Below the pieces are notes generated by a model. The model saw only the letters and a program-made list of their open reading frames with translations, was not told the DNA's origin and did no database searches. DNA of 64,000 nt from Thiotrichaceae bacterium UBA973 (GTDB lineage: Bacteria; Pseudomonadota; Gammaproteobacteria; Eutrophobiales; Eutrophobiaceae), in NCBI GenBank assembly GCA_002292815.1, contig DBBX01000005.1, forward strand, positions 85,928-149,927, given 5' to 3'. A program made the translations under genes and the position numbers. Shown piece by piece: positions 19,072-30,889 of the stretch (its first letter is position 1; each line of letters begins with the position of its first letter).

Positions 19072-21081
19072 ATGAGTCAGCCATTAAAAGAAGCCGATTT
19101 CAATACACACTATTACTCCCAAAAAGATATTGATAGTGCGTGGGATAATTTCCTTTGTTCGGGGGGAGAGTCAAAAAACCTTCCTGTGCGAGAGATGATT
19201 GCCAACTCATGGGGGCGTTGTCTATCTCAAGGCGTCAACCCTCAACAAACTGCAGCGCCACTTTTGGCAACCGAAGGCGCTTTGCATATTCTTCGCCAAA
19301 AAAATACTGACCTGATGAAGTGCGCGCGACCTGTTTTAGCCCAGGCGAAAGTATTTTTACATGATCTTGAGACCGTTTTGATTCTGACTGACTACAATGG
19401 CGTCAACCTTGAAGTCGTTGGGGCTCCTAAATGTATTGACGATGCTGTCGGCATCGGGATGGTTCCTGGTAGCGGCTGGAAGGAAACTGTATCCGGCTCG
19501 AATGCTATAGGCACGGCAATGGCAACGGGTATGCCGACACAAGTACACGGAGAGGAACACTTTATACAAGGCTTTAAGCCCTGGACCTGTACCGCTGGAA
19601 TTATTAACGACCCCTACGATAATCAGCTAATTGGCGTAATAGATGCCTCAGGCTTATCAAACACATTTGATAAATTCCACGTACCCTTAGTGGTCTCATG
19701 GGCCAACCAGATTCAATTATCGCTTGCCAAAAATACATCTGATCAATGGAATCTTATTCGAGAAAATAGCAATTGTGACTTTAGAAACAGTCACCGTAAT
19801 GCCGGAAAAATGTTATTTGATAGGCAGGGTAGACTAATTGACTACTCTCAAAATGCCTGCTCTCTACTCAGCGCACTGTACGTTGAGTTTAATCCTTCTC
19901 TGAAATCTCGTTTATCGTTAGAACGCTTTGGTGGAGAAGAAATCATGTATCCTCATGACGAGGGGCTGTGGCTATCAAGTGACTGGATTGAACTGGTTAA
20001 AGATAAAAACGAAATTATTGGCTTCAAGATAGAACTGCCTACAAACAAACGTTCCGCACTACGAACAAGTGCGCCTGCTAATATCGCATCGATTAAATGT
20101 AACTCACAAGCTGATCCATTTGAAAAAATATCAGGGCAAAGTGCGTCGGTTCAAGCCAGTATAGAAAAGGCCGGCAAAGCAGCTAAGACACCGCTTCCTG
20201 TTCTGTTATTGGGCGATACCGGTGTCGGCAAAGAGATGTTTGCCCGAGCCATACATGAAGCAAGTAATTTCTCTAAAGGCCCCTTAATTGATCTGAACTG
20301 CGGCGCCTTCACTAAAGATATTTTAAGCAGTGAATTATTTGGCCATGTCGAAGGTGCATTCACCGGCGCTAAAAGAGGCGGCATGATGGGTAAGATTGAA
20401 GCTGCTAACGGCGGGACCTTGTTTCTGGACGAGATTGGAGAAATGCCACTTGAGATTCAGCCGGTTTTTCTTAGGGTCTTGCAAGAGAGAAAGATTCATC
20501 GCGTTGGCGCTATCGCACCAATCACAGTTAACTTCAGACTCATCGCTGCAACAAATTGTTATCTTAAACGAGAAGTCTCTGAAGGTCTGTTTAGAAAAGA
20601 CTTATACTTTCGCTTATCAACAGTCGCCATTGCCCTTGATCCGCTATCAAGACGAAAAGAAGATATTGAAGAAATTGCGCAACTAGTGTTGAAAGAGATT
20701 CAAGCTTCTCAAGAAATTGTACCTAAACGAATATCTGCTTCTTTGATTACAGCACTAAAAAACAGGGAATGGCCGGGTAATATTAGAGAGTTAGTAAACG
20801 TAATTGAATGTATGTGTTATATGTCTTCAAATGAAACCTTAACCACAGCGGACTTGCCTGCCGGTTATCAACCCGGTGAATCTTTAATTAGCGCAATACC
20901 CACTGAGCAGAATCAATCTTCTCAGTCACTATCGAACCTGGATATTGCTGAACAACAAGCGATTGAAAATGCCATTATTGGATTCGGTGGAAACATCACC
21001 CAAGCAGCAAAAAATCTGGGCATAGCGAAAGGGACGTTATACCGCAAGATGAAAAAATATAAGTTAGAGAATCCTCGTTAA
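19072..21081 (+). CDS. Sigma54-dependent activator, AcoR family
   Basis: 669 residues. An N-terminal GAF-type sensor region (about 60-240, with DDAVGIGMVPGSGWKE and GSNAIGTAMATG) is followed by the AAA+ domain: Walker A GDTGVGKE (about 381), the sigma54-contacting loop GAFTGA (about 428), Walker B GTLFLDEIGEMP (about 450) and REWPGNIRELVN. A Fis-type helix-turn-helix ends the protein (NITQAAKNLGIAKGTLYRKM). AcoR relatives control acetoin, acetone and alcohol operons in answer to a small ligand. It lies between two sigma54-type promoters that share TGGCATAA, so it probably activates the carboxylase operon and the DUF1302 pair. No clear ribosome site precedes its ATG. Confidence 0.93.
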   Translation: MSQPLKEADFNTHYYSQKDIDSAWDNFLCSGGESKNLPVREMIANSWGRCLSQGVNPQQTAAPLLATEGALHILRQKNTDLMKCARPVLAQAKVFLHDLETVLILTDYNGVNLEVVGAPKCIDDAVGIGMVPGSGWKETVSGSNAIGTAMATGMPTQVHGEEHFIQGFKPWTCTAGIINDPYDNQLIGVIDASGLSNTFDKFHVPLVVSWANQIQLSLAKNTSDQWNLIRENSNCDFRNSHRNAGKMLFDRQGRLIDYSQNACSLLSALYVEFNPSLKSRLSLERFGGEEIMYPHDEGLWLSSDWIELVKDKNEIIGFKIELPTNKRSALRTSAPANIASIKCNSQADPFEKISGQSASVQASIEKAGKAAKTPLPVLLLGDTGVGKEMFARAIHEASNFSKGPLIDLNCGAFTKDILSSELFGHVEGAFTGAKRGGMMGKIEAANGGTLFLDEIGEMPLEIQPVFLRVLQERKIHRVGAIAPITVNFRLIAATNCYLKREVSEGLFRKDLYFRLSTVAIALDPLSRRKEDIEEIAQLVLKEIQASQEIVPKRISASLITALKNREWPGNIRELVNVIECMCYMSSNETLTTADLPAGYQPGESLISAIPTEQNQSSQSLSNLDIAEQQAIENAIIGFGGNITQAAKNLGIAKGTLYRKMKKYKLENPR

Positions 21082-21162
21082 AGTTTTAGCATCCGGGTTT
21101 ATTAAAATCCAGACTTAAAATGAAACAACGATAAAATCTATTTCAATCTCTATATCTAGACA

Positions 21163-22149
21163 TCATTCAAGATCAACAAGTACCACCCCGTAAAAACCCG
21201 CTTTTTCAATTCGTTGATGTGCACCAGCTATATTTTCAAGCGGCTCACGATAAGCAATTCGATGTTGTAACATACCGGTATCCAGAAATTCAGTAATATC
21301 TTCGATTGCGTCTTCCTTGGCTGATTCCGGCATGGCATAAACCAGGACCATGCGTATAGTCAGGTCCATAAATAACATTCTTCTAAACGGTAATGTAGGT
21401 TCCGCTACTTGCATTGAGGCATAGCTTGCTATCGTTGCGCCGGTGCTAGCGACGTCAAGTAATACCGGCAGATTACCACCAAACTCTCCATCCACAAGAC
21501 GTTCTACACCTTTGCCTGCGGTCAGATCAGCTACGGTGCTTAATAATTCTTCACCCTTATGAGGACAAACAGCATCGGCACCGGCAGCATAACAATGTGC
21601 CTCTGCCTCTGGATTACTGGCTGTGGCTATGACCGTTGCACCGGCATATTTGGCCCATTGAATAACATAGTGGCCGACTCTACCCGCACCACCTGTGACT
21701 AAAATAGTTTGACCCTCAACTGGGCCATCAGCAAAAACACAACGATGAGCCGTCATTGCCGGTATACCCATGCAGGCACCCACGTCAAAACCAACACTGT
21801 CGGGGAGCCAAACTGCACGGCTAGAGTCCACTGCGACATACTCGGCGGCAGTACCAAAACGCCGACCATACTGTGCCTGATAGACCCATACCCGCTCACC
21901 AATTCTTGATGCAGGAACACCACGTCCAACCGCCTCAATCACCCCGGCACCATCACTATGAGGAATAATAAACCCATCTTTTAACAGGTCGGGAAAGGCC
22001 CCATCACGTTTTTTTACATCTGAAGGATTTACCGCTGAACAATTCAGGCGAACCAGGACTTCGCCATGTGCTGGTGCAGGTATATCAACTTCAATTATCT
22101 CCAGCACCTTATCTGCTGGCCCCATAGTTTTGAATACCGCTGCCTTCAT
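21163..22149 (-). CDS. Medium-chain dehydrogenase/reductase, quinone-oxidoreductase type
   Basis: 328 residues. It has a GroES-like N-terminal domain (LNCSAVNPSDVKKRDGAFP) and a Rossmann domain with VTGGAGRVGHYVIQWAKYAG. The structural and catalytic zinc cysteines of alcohol dehydrogenases are absent, pointing to the zinc-free NADPH:quinone/enone reductases. It is the last gene of the carboxylase operon, 36 bases after the thiolase, and runs tail to tail with the activator gene. A role in reducing an unsaturated ketone or intermediate is inferred. Confidence 0.87.
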   Translation of the reverse strand: MKAAVFKTMGPADKVLEIIEVDIPAPAHGEVLVRLNCSAVNPSDVKKRDGAFPDLLKDGFIIPHSDGAGVIEAVGRGVPASRIGERVWVYQAQYGRRFGTAAEYVAVDSSRAVWLPDSVGFDVGACMGIPAMTAHRCVFADGPVEGQTILVTGGAGRVGHYVIQWAKYAGATVIATASNPEAEAHCYAAGADAVCPHKGEELLSTVADLTAGKGVERLVDGEFGGNLPVLLDVASTGATIASYASMQVAEPTLPFRRMLFMDLTIRMVLVYAMPESAKEDAIEDITEFLDTGMLQHRIAYREPLENIAGAHQRIEKAGFYGVVLVDLE

Positions 22150-22185
22150 TGAACACCTCTCATTAACGTGATTTCCTGCTTAACC

Positions 22186-23451
<1,266 letters not shown>

Positions 23452-23523
23452 AGAGCTATCCTCTCCACACCATGCCGTGGAATAAAATTGTAAAAATAAT
23501 AATGATATGACTAAAACTTGAAT

Positions 23524-25089
23524 TTATATTTTGCGACCGACCTTGTCCCAAAAATATTTACGAATTTCTTTTTTCAACACTTTACCAACGGGGCTACGTG
23601 GTAACTCATCCCAAATTAAAATTTCCTTCGGCGATTTAACACTGCCTAACTTCTGTTTACAAAGTGCAATAATTTCTTGTGTATCAGGTTTAATATCAGG
23701 GTCCTTCAACTCAACTACGGCAGTAACTTGTTCGCCCCATTTTTCATCGGGGATACCAATAACGGCACAGTCTTTTATTGACGGCTGCCCCCATATAAGT
23801 TGTTCAATCTCGCCAGGATAGACATTAAAACCACCAGATATGATCATGTCGCGTTTACGATCAACAATCGATAAATATCCATCATTATCGAAGACACCAA
23901 CATCGCCGGTTTTTTGCCAGCCACCCACACGAATTTCATTTGTTGCATCCGGATTATTGAAATAACAACGCATGAGTAAATCACCCTTAACAGCAATCTC
24001 ACCTTCTTCCCCTGCAGGAAGAATATTCGCGTCATCATCCAATATCGCAAGTTCAATATGTGGTGCAATTTTACCACAGGAACGGATCTTGGAAAAATCA
24101 CCAGTTGCAACCGCATCGGCATGATCTTCAGCCGATAAAAAGGTACAGACCATGGGTGACTCTGCCTGCCCATAAGTTTGAACCATAACAGGACCAAAAA
24201 CATCAATAGCCTCTTTAAGTTTTTCTACTGACATCGGTGCAGCGGCATACCAAAAATAGCGCAAGCTAGAATAATCATGATTCTTAACACCTTCATATGC
24301 CAATAACATATAGATTGCCGTCGGTGGTAAAAACAAATGAGTAACTTGATATTTTTCAATAACGGATAATAGAACTTCTGGAACCATACCTTCCATGACA
24401 ATGATTTTTGAGCCTTGTAGCATAGGTGCAAATGATGCTACACCAGCAGCATGTGTCATTGGCGCACTGACAAGATAAGTGGAAGTAATATCGGGTTCTG
24501 GCATTAACTCCATCTGAATGGATACCATAGACTGCCAGGTTAAATAACCCCACTCTGCTAGTTTCGAGTCGCCTGTTGTGCCACCCGTAGAAAACAAACT
24601 AATTAACTCTGGGTCGTCTCCCTTGACTAGTTTTTCTTGTTGTCTTTGCTCAATCTTGTCGGTGAGAGATTCTATATTAACCTTTGCTATTTCTTTACCT
24701 GTAAATGACAAGCAACAATCATCTTTGTATTGATTACCAAGTTCAGGGTTAGAAGCAAGGATGTTCAAATCAACAAAAAGTAATCTTGCCTCAGATTTTT
24801 TAAGTAACTTTAAATTAGCTTCGAGTGTATTTCGAACATTAAGTGGCAACCATATTGCGCCTAATTGAGAAATAGCAAAGATACAGCAATAGGCGGCAAC
24901 AGAATTTGGTGCATAGGTCGCAATTACATCCTGCTCTTTCACGCCCTTTTCTTTTAATTGCACAGCGATATGTTGTGCAACATTAAATACTTCTTGATAG
25001 CTCAGTGAAAGGTCATTATCAATGTCGATAAATTTCGCATCGCCTTTGCTAAAAGCGGGACTACGTTCGAGAAAATCGATAATGCGCAT
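23524..25089 (-). CDS. AMP-forming acyl-CoA ligase, benzoylacetate-CoA ligase (Bal) position
   Basis: 521 residues, ANL superfamily. Seen are the P-loop FSTGGTTGDSK (about 165-176), YGQAESPMVC, TGDVGVFDNDGYLSIVDRKRD and the C-terminal SPVGKVLKKEIR with the catalytic Lys. It forms acyl-CoA from a carboxylic acid, ATP and CoA. It sits directly after the fifth carboxylase subunit, the place taken by bal next to apc1-5 in the ethylbenzene degrader Aromatoleum aromaticum EbN1, where it activates the 3-oxo acid product. Here the acid is not known to be benzoylacetate. Confidence 0.88.
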   Translation of the reverse strand: MRIIDFLERSPAFSKGDAKFIDIDNDLSLSYQEVFNVAQHIAVQLKEKGVKEQDVIATYAPNSVAAYCCIFAISQLGAIWLPLNVRNTLEANLKLLKKSEARLLFVDLNILASNPELGNQYKDDCCLSFTGKEIAKVNIESLTDKIEQRQQEKLVKGDDPELISLFSTGGTTGDSKLAEWGYLTWQSMVSIQMELMPEPDITSTYLVSAPMTHAAGVASFAPMLQGSKIIVMEGMVPEVLLSVIEKYQVTHLFLPPTAIYMLLAYEGVKNHDYSSLRYFWYAAAPMSVEKLKEAIDVFGPVMVQTYGQAESPMVCTFLSAEDHADAVATGDFSKIRSCGKIAPHIELAILDDDANILPAGEEGEIAVKGDLLMRCYFNNPDATNEIRVGGWQKTGDVGVFDNDGYLSIVDRKRDMIISGGFNVYPGEIEQLIWGQPSIKDCAVIGIPDEKWGEQVTAVVELKDPDIKPDTQEIIALCKQKLGSVKSPKEILIWDELPRSPVGKVLKKEIRKYFWDKVGRKI

Positions 25090-25119
25090 GTTAACTCCTG
25101 AGCAGAGCTTGCTCCGGGA

Positions 25120-25977
25120 CTAAGTTCTTAAACTTGAGAGTGTATCGAGAACTAACTCAGGTGTTGTATCTTCAGGGATCGTCAGATAATTAAAACCACT
25201 TGCTGCTGGAGCAACAGTGTCCTTAGCTTCCCATAATGGTTTGGAAATATCTTTACCATCAGAACTATCAGCCATTGAACAAGCAGCCGGAACGATAGAA
25301 AAATTAACATCATCCGGGACATTAAAACCATCATTTGAAAATGGCAAATGCATACCAACTGACCAACGATAATGTTTCGCAACATTATAGATAGGTTGAT
25401 ACCAGGACAATTCTTCAGTGCTTTCGGGCATTGATTCGGGATCTTCCCGCAATAAAATACCTGAGAGATTTACTTCACTAAAGTATCTTAGATAGTCAGC
25501 AACATACATTGATGCAGTGTCTATGTGCGCCTCTTCCGGCTCGACATCAACAGCATTAGCTGCTTTATTAGCCTTGATAAGCAAAGAACGTGGTGAGGGC
25601 ATCACTAATACGATGGGCACTGAATCACCGTAATTATTACTTATAGCCGTCAGTACTTCTGCTAGTAATTCGCGTGGTGCGTACGCTTCTAACATTGCTT
25701 TAGCAGCAACCGTAATACGCTTCTTACCGGCCATCGATGGAATCGCTTCGTCATCGTCCAGCATCCAATGATGAAAAAGATCCCATATATCGATGACAAC
25801 GACATCTGCATTAACTAAACCATGCGCCTGTCCATAAAAAGACATATAAGTCGCCGGGTTTGTCCATGGATTCTCTCCTTCTGCCAATAACAATTTCTTG
25901 GTATAGGCATTAAAATCAATCCAGAGTTTAGGAGTTCCCTCTCCAGCAGATAAATAGTTAACTAAATCTATCGCCAT
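25120..25977 (-). CDS. apc5: Ketone carboxylase fifth subunit (Apc5-like)
   Basis: 285 residues. It resembles no large well-known enzyme family; I identify it by position and size. It is acidic and rich in Trp and Tyr (LWIDFNAYTKKLL, DIWDLFHHWMLDDDEAI) and contains IVLVMPSPRSLL. In acetophenone carboxylase a fifth subunit of similar size associates loosely with the four-subunit core and is needed for activity. Only two bases separate it from the HyuB-type subunit upstream, so coupled translation is likely. Confidence 0.72.
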   Translation of the reverse strand: MAIDLVNYLSAGEGTPKLWIDFNAYTKKLLLAEGENPWTNPATYMSFYGQAHGLVNADVVVIDIWDLFHHWMLDDDEAIPSMAGKKRITVAAKAMLEAYAPRELLAEVLTAISNNYGDSVPIVLVMPSPRSLLIKANKAANAVDVEPEEAHIDTASMYVADYLRYFSEVNLSGILLREDPESMPESTEELSWYQPIYNVAKHYRWSVGMHLPFSNDGFNVPDDVNFSIVPAACSMADSSDGKDISKPLWEAKDTVAPAASGFNYLTIPEDTTPELVLDTLSSLRT

Positions 25978-25979
25978 AC

Positions 25980-28259
25980 TTAGGTACGTTTATCCTTAGC
26001 TTCTACACCGGCTACTTTTCTAACGGCTTCAAGCTCTTCCTCGAGTTTTCTAATTTCAACATCTTTAGGATGTTCAAAATAAACCGGACCCGGGTTATTA
26101 GGATCACGTTTATCATCAGGGCTACCCGCATAAACTGTACTCAGGTCGCTATTCCATGAACCATAGAATGGAATGTCTTTAGGTGGCACATCTTTCACGT
26201 GTTTCTTAACAAACTCAGCATACGGAACACCTTGTTTCTTACGTTGTTCTCTGTAAGCAGCACGCAGTTTTTTGGTTCCTTCTTCATCAATGACCAACGT
26301 CTCTTCATTGAACTCAACTTTATACAGCTTCTTTGCCCACTCAGGAGTCGTCAACCGTTCTTCGATATCTTTAATAACTAAAGCAGGGTCACGTTCCAAT
26401 GGATCACCATAACCACCACCAGAGCCTTGAGAGATCATATACAGCTCACCACGTTTAGAGATAGAGAAACCCATGCCCATATGATGAGACGTATAGTTAG
26501 CGTCTTCATAGGGCCGCTCATTCATTGTCTCTTCTATTGAATGTTTAAATTTTTCTGGATTTTTAAGCATCTCTTCATAAACATCTACGCCGGTTACTTT
26601 ACATAATGGGTAGGCGCCAGGTGCATAACCACCAAACAAACCTGATAGTGATGGGACTTTAGAACCAACACAAGTCGTCATAAAACCCCACTGGTCACTA
26701 TCTTTGGTCGCAACCATTTGTGTATAACCCATGCCACCGCGGTACTTACCAGGAGCCTGTGTATTGGTTGTCATTTTTTTCGAGACTAACTGCAAGAAAG
26801 GCACGTCTTCTTCGTTCATCTCTTGCTCACCAATATCTGCCATGGATGCAAAGATAGGTGCCAAGGCATGCTCACCGTCCATGTCCATACGCGCTCCACC
26901 GCCCATGCCATTTAGATCCGCACAGAGGTTACCGAGCATCTCGCCATGTTGGCTGACACCACCCCAAATATAGGTACAAATCATATTAAACCAAGGTGCT
27001 AATACACGTGTGTATTTAACCGGCACGCTGTATAGAAATTTCGCAGTCGCTTGTTGAGCCACAGTGAAAGATAAAAAGATAGACATCAAACTCTGAGAGT
27101 TTGGCGCATCGACACTCGCATTAACAATAGAATAAGGTGGTGTAATCACTTCAATTGGGGCAAAACCTGCCTGTCCACGTGGCAAATCTGGCCAAATGTG
27201 ATTCAAGAATGCTTGAGACATCATCCCCTTACAACCGGGTATCGCAGTATTGATCGCGCGGTTTGTAATCTCTGGACTTGATCCCCTCAAATCGAATATC
27301 AAACGGTCACCTTTTTTGGTCAAGGTACAATTCAATTTGATTAATGCATTTTCACGTAGCGTACTGTCCATCGTGCAGTAGGTACGCACGGTCATATCAG
27401 GCCATTCTTTAATACGGCGACGTACTTCTTCCATAACATTGTCATTGGTACTACGCAGACATGCAGCTAATGCTTGAGGACCATCTATTGCCAATATTTC
27501 TCGTAGGCGCTTTTCAAGGCGCATACAAGCGAAGAGCTTTACCTTCATATCTTCGTATTGCAGTTTTGGCTCACGTACTGAGTTCTGCAAGAAGGTTAAT
27601 AGATCTCTTTTGATTTCATAGTTTTCAACCACTCTGAAAGGAGACATCTTCAGACCTTCATCAAACGGTGTTTCTGCCATTGATGGCATACCGCCTGGCT
27701 CGATAGCACCGTTCTCACCTTCGTGTACAGTAGATGCCACCCAAGCTATGAGTTCACCTTCATGAAAGATAGGCATAATCATACTTTGGTCGGTGTTATG
27801 TACATTACCGTAGCGCGAATCATTGTGGATAAAGCCGTCACCTTGTTTCAAACCAACGGTGTGTTCATCGATCCAGTTCTTAATGATAAATTTAATCGGA
27901 TGGTGAACCACCACATTAAAGATAAGTACACCACCTGCACTACCAATGGTTAAATCGCCCGAGGCTGAGTAGATACCAGTGATGACATCACCCCATTTTG
28001 CACCCGGAGCTGCACCCATTTGCTCAAGCATTTCATAACTTTCATCGCAAGCCGATTGCATACGGTCACGGATAGATGACATTTGATGTGGGTCATTAAA
28101 TTTCTTTACGGCCTCTGCTTCGTAATCTGTAATCGGCATGATGTCATGCGATTGCATAATTTCCTGATCTGGCCCGAGGAATAAAGTCGTTTCCTTTAGA
28201 AATTTTTTAATTAATTCCTGATCTTCAAGAACAGCTTCTGCACTAAGTTTATCGTTCAT
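25980..28259 (-). CDS. apc4: Ketone carboxylase HyuB-type subunit (Apc4-like)
   Basis: 759 residues, hydantoinase B/oxoprolinase family. Visible family segments include GVLIFNVVVHHPIKFI, HNDSRYGNVHNTDQSMIMPIFHEGELIAW (in pieces), DLRGSSPEITNRAINTAIPG and GSGGGYGDPLERDP. The N-terminal part carries the metal-site pattern expected in the subunit that carboxylates the ketone enolate. In the Apc family this subunit receives activated substrate and carboxyphosphate made by the HyuA-type subunits. It lies 15 bases after the second HyuA subunit. Confidence 0.85.
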   Translation of the reverse strand: MNDKLSAEAVLEDQELIKKFLKETTLFLGPDQEIMQSHDIMPITDYEAEAVKKFNDPHQMSSIRDRMQSACDESYEMLEQMGAAPGAKWGDVITGIYSASGDLTIGSAGGVLIFNVVVHHPIKFIIKNWIDEHTVGLKQGDGFIHNDSRYGNVHNTDQSMIMPIFHEGELIAWVASTVHEGENGAIEPGGMPSMAETPFDEGLKMSPFRVVENYEIKRDLLTFLQNSVREPKLQYEDMKVKLFACMRLEKRLREILAIDGPQALAACLRSTNDNVMEEVRRRIKEWPDMTVRTYCTMDSTLRENALIKLNCTLTKKGDRLIFDLRGSSPEITNRAINTAIPGCKGMMSQAFLNHIWPDLPRGQAGFAPIEVITPPYSIVNASVDAPNSQSLMSIFLSFTVAQQATAKFLYSVPVKYTRVLAPWFNMICTYIWGGVSQHGEMLGNLCADLNGMGGGARMDMDGEHALAPIFASMADIGEQEMNEEDVPFLQLVSKKMTTNTQAPGKYRGGMGYTQMVATKDSDQWGFMTTCVGSKVPSLSGLFGGYAPGAYPLCKVTGVDVYEEMLKNPEKFKHSIEETMNERPYEDANYTSHHMGMGFSISKRGELYMISQGSGGGYGDPLERDPALVIKDIEERLTTPEWAKKLYKVEFNEETLVIDEEGTKKLRAAYREQRKKQGVPYAEFVKKHVKDVPPKDIPFYGSWNSDLSTVYAGSPDDKRDPNNPGPVYFEHPKDVEIRKLEEELEAVRKVAGVEAKDKRT

Positions 28260-28274
28260 AGTTTTATTACCTCG

Positions 28275-30422
28275 TTATTTCTTTACTTCGTCGCGCAGGA
28301 ACCAAACGGCACCCTGCTCAGCAGATACATAATTCCAACCTTTTTCTATCAGGTAGGTCGTCACATCAGATGCCACAATACCCGGTCCCTCGATTTGAGT
28401 ACCTGCTGGAATATCATCTTTGTTCCAGACTGGTGTATCAATCGCTTTAGATTCACCGACAAAATAGCACTTGCGTGTTGATGACGGTTTCGGCGGCGCT
28501 TTACGTTTATTTTCTGCAACAGGCTTAATATGTTTAAAGTGAACCGTATCATGCTCTACATACGAAGCGACACGAATCGTATTGATGCGTATACCAGCCT
28601 CAGGTGCCTGACTACCTTCACCAAAGCGCTTACCGTAATCAGTTGAAAACAGGTCGAGGATATTCAAGACATCCAGCGCTGATTCAACGTTATGCTTTGG
28701 TATCACCACTGTGGTTTGCACCAGTTGGTTGCCGTAGCGCATATCAAGCTCTAGTGTGTGTTTGATATCAGCTTCATTTGCACCCTGTCTAGATAGATCA
28801 GCTAGTCCTTTTTCGCTTAGTTCAGTGACGATGTCATTAAAGCGTGGATAGTTATCAAATACTTTTCGGTTATTAGAATCATAAAGCACCATAAACAGTG
28901 AGGCTTCGTGAATATGCATCTGATGCATATTTCCCGCACCCACCGCAGAGAACACGGAGCTCATTGGTGTGGCCAGTATCTTATTGATATTCAATCGACT
29001 CGCGATACCACAACAATGTAACGGTCCATTACCACCATACGCCAGCATGGTAAATTCTTCAGGGTCATAGCCTCTGGCACGTAATTCGGTGTTCACACCA
29101 TTCGCCATATTGGCATCGACCTTTTCCTTGATCATCATGGCGGCTTCCACCACTTCTACATCAAGATCATCACAAAGTGCTTCTTCAATCGCAAAGTTAG
29201 AACGTTTAGGGTTTAGCGGAATATCACCACCTGCGTAATTTTCTGCATCTAAATAACCCAATACCAGATCGGCATCGGTTACCGTTGGGCTCATGCCACC
29301 ACGGTCATAACAAGCTGGACCCGGATCTGAGCCTGCACTCTTTGGTCCTACAGCAACGGTGTCGTACATACGGTCGTAAGAGGCAATCGAACCACCACCG
29401 GCGCCCAACGTTACCAAGTGAACCATCGGTACAGAAACCATCCAACGATCAATTACCGGGTTGAAGTCATAATGTTTAATACCACCCTCAACGACGATAC
29501 CAATGTCGTAACTGGTACCACCCATATCGGTGGCGACAACGCTACCCAGATCAGCTTCTTTAGCTAAATGTTCAGAAGCACTGATCCCTGAAACGGGTCC
29601 AGAGTGGATAGTTTGCAGCGCATCAGTTGAGTTTAATTGTGCCATACCACCTGAATTATGAATCACCAACATCGGTTTCTCATAAGCATGTGCGCGCAGA
29701 TTCTGTTCCAACTGCGTCATCGCGTGATACATAGTCGAATGTAAATAACCATCAACGACTGCTGAAGAGGCACGAACATATTCACCTTTACGTCCCGCAA
29801 CACGATGAGACAGAATGACAGGAATTGCGCCTAATAGATGCGAAGGATATTCCTCAAGAATAATCTCCTCTACACGTTTTTCATTCATCGGATTCACCAC
29901 TGAATTCACAAAACAGATGACGATGACTTGAGCGCCTTTATCAAATAAGGTTCTGATCTTGTGTCGAACGTCATCTTCGTCAAGCGGCATAACAACCTTG
30001 CCTTCAAAATCTAAACGTTCACGCACACCTTCTATCATATTGGGTAATACCAATGGTTCTGGACGTCTTGCGTCAGGCAGATTTGCCTTGCCTAACTTGT
30101 CCAAACCTTCTCCATAACCACGCGCACGACTGAGTGGCACCGTTGCTTCAAATCCTGCTGTGACTAACATGCCCATGCGCGGACCATTATGTTCAATCAA
30201 GGCATTCGTGCCTAAGGTCGTTGCATATCGAACTGAGTCAACCTCCGAGAGAATTTCTTCCATGGTAAGATTCAATTCGCTATAAGCTTTTTCAACAGCT
30301 TCATTAAAACCTAAGGCTAAGTTTTGGTGCGTCGTTAATGCTTTGGTCTCGATATACTTGTTATCCCAAACCAAAAAGCAATCGGTAAAAGTGCCGCCGA
30401 TATCTACTGATATTCGTTTCAT
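28275..30422 (-). CDS. apc3: Ketone carboxylase second HyuA-type subunit (Apc3-like)
   Basis: 715 residues, hydantoinase A/acetone carboxylase beta family with an ASKHA-type ATPase fold. The phosphate-binding motifs are present: RISVDIGGTFTDCFLVW at the N-terminus and VVATDMGGTSYDIGIVVEGG in the middle, followed by VTLGAGGGSIASYD and GPKSAGSDPGPACYDRGG. The C-terminal domain has the HIHEASLFMVLYD segment. AGGAAAG eight bases before the ATG marks the start. It is homologous to the first HyuA subunit at 30889-32826 but clearly diverged. Confidence 0.87.
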   Translation of the reverse strand: MKRISVDIGGTFTDCFLVWDNKYIETKALTTHQNLALGFNEAVEKAYSELNLTMEEILSEVDSVRYATTLGTNALIEHNGPRMGMLVTAGFEATVPLSRARGYGEGLDKLGKANLPDARRPEPLVLPNMIEGVRERLDFEGKVVMPLDEDDVRHKIRTLFDKGAQVIVICFVNSVVNPMNEKRVEEIILEEYPSHLLGAIPVILSHRVAGRKGEYVRASSAVVDGYLHSTMYHAMTQLEQNLRAHAYEKPMLVIHNSGGMAQLNSTDALQTIHSGPVSGISASEHLAKEADLGSVVATDMGGTSYDIGIVVEGGIKHYDFNPVIDRWMVSVPMVHLVTLGAGGGSIASYDRMYDTVAVGPKSAGSDPGPACYDRGGMSPTVTDADLVLGYLDAENYAGGDIPLNPKRSNFAIEEALCDDLDVEVVEAAMMIKEKVDANMANGVNTELRARGYDPEEFTMLAYGGNGPLHCCGIASRLNINKILATPMSSVFSAVGAGNMHQMHIHEASLFMVLYDSNNRKVFDNYPRFNDIVTELSEKGLADLSRQGANEADIKHTLELDMRYGNQLVQTTVVIPKHNVESALDVLNILDLFSTDYGKRFGEGSQAPEAGIRINTIRVASYVEHDTVHFKHIKPVAENKRKAPPKPSSTRKCYFVGESKAIDTPVWNKDDIPAGTQIEGPGIVASDVTTYLIEKGWNYVSAEQGAVWFLRDEVKK

Positions 30423-30481
30423 AATCTACTTTCCTATAACTATGTAGTAGTTTGATTTATTGTTTGTAGTGATTTTTTAAA

Positions 30482-30889
30482 CTAGTGGCGATGTCTAGTA
30501 CGCTCGACCTCACCTAATACATCTGGCCCTTTCGTCGCCTCTGTAATTTCTTCACGATGACTCCACTGTTCTTTAAGTGCATCAACATCAACTTCCATAT
30601 CATAGAGCGGCTCATGATTTGGCATCGTGTTTTCAACTTCGACCTGCGTGCCACAACTTGGACAATAAAATTCAAGAATATTGACCCAGTCTTTATCAGG
30701 ACAAAAGGTAAATTTATATTTCTCTGGGTCGATAATGTGTGGATGAATATCTGCTGGGTCGCGGTTATAAACCAGCAATCCTTCTTTGTAATTTCCACGT
30801 GCCGAATTGATCACATGATCGCAAACACGACATTCCCAGTTCTCTGTATCTAGATCGATACGAAGATATTCAGTCATTAAAACTTTCAT
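30482..30889 (-). CDS. apc2: Ketone carboxylase small zinc subunit (Apc2-like, acetone carboxylase gamma family)
   Basis: 135 residues. It carries two paired-cysteine sites, CRVC (20-23) and CPSCG (about 75-79), separated by a stretch rich in Asp, His and Lys (RDPADIHPHIIDPEKY), the pattern of the acetone carboxylase gamma family. The subunit binds zinc and bridges the large subunits. It overlaps the end of the first HyuA gene by one base and is followed by a 60-base gap. Confidence 0.85.
   Translation of the reverse strand: MKVLMTEYLRIDLDTENWECRVCDHVINSARGNYKEGLLVYNRDPADIHPHIIDPEKYKFTFCPDKDWVNILEFYCPSCGTQVEVENTMPNHEPLYDMEVDVDALKEQWSHREEITEATKGPDVLGEVERTRHRH

Noticed and set aside
18760..19075. 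Short overlapping open frames upstream of the activator gene
   Set aside because: No ribosome sites or recognisable sequence; the region is better explained as divergent control DNA.
21082..21162. Terminator between the activator and the oxidoreductase gene
   Set aside because: The GGGTTT/AAATCC pairing is imperfect and no T-run follows; not reported as a feature.
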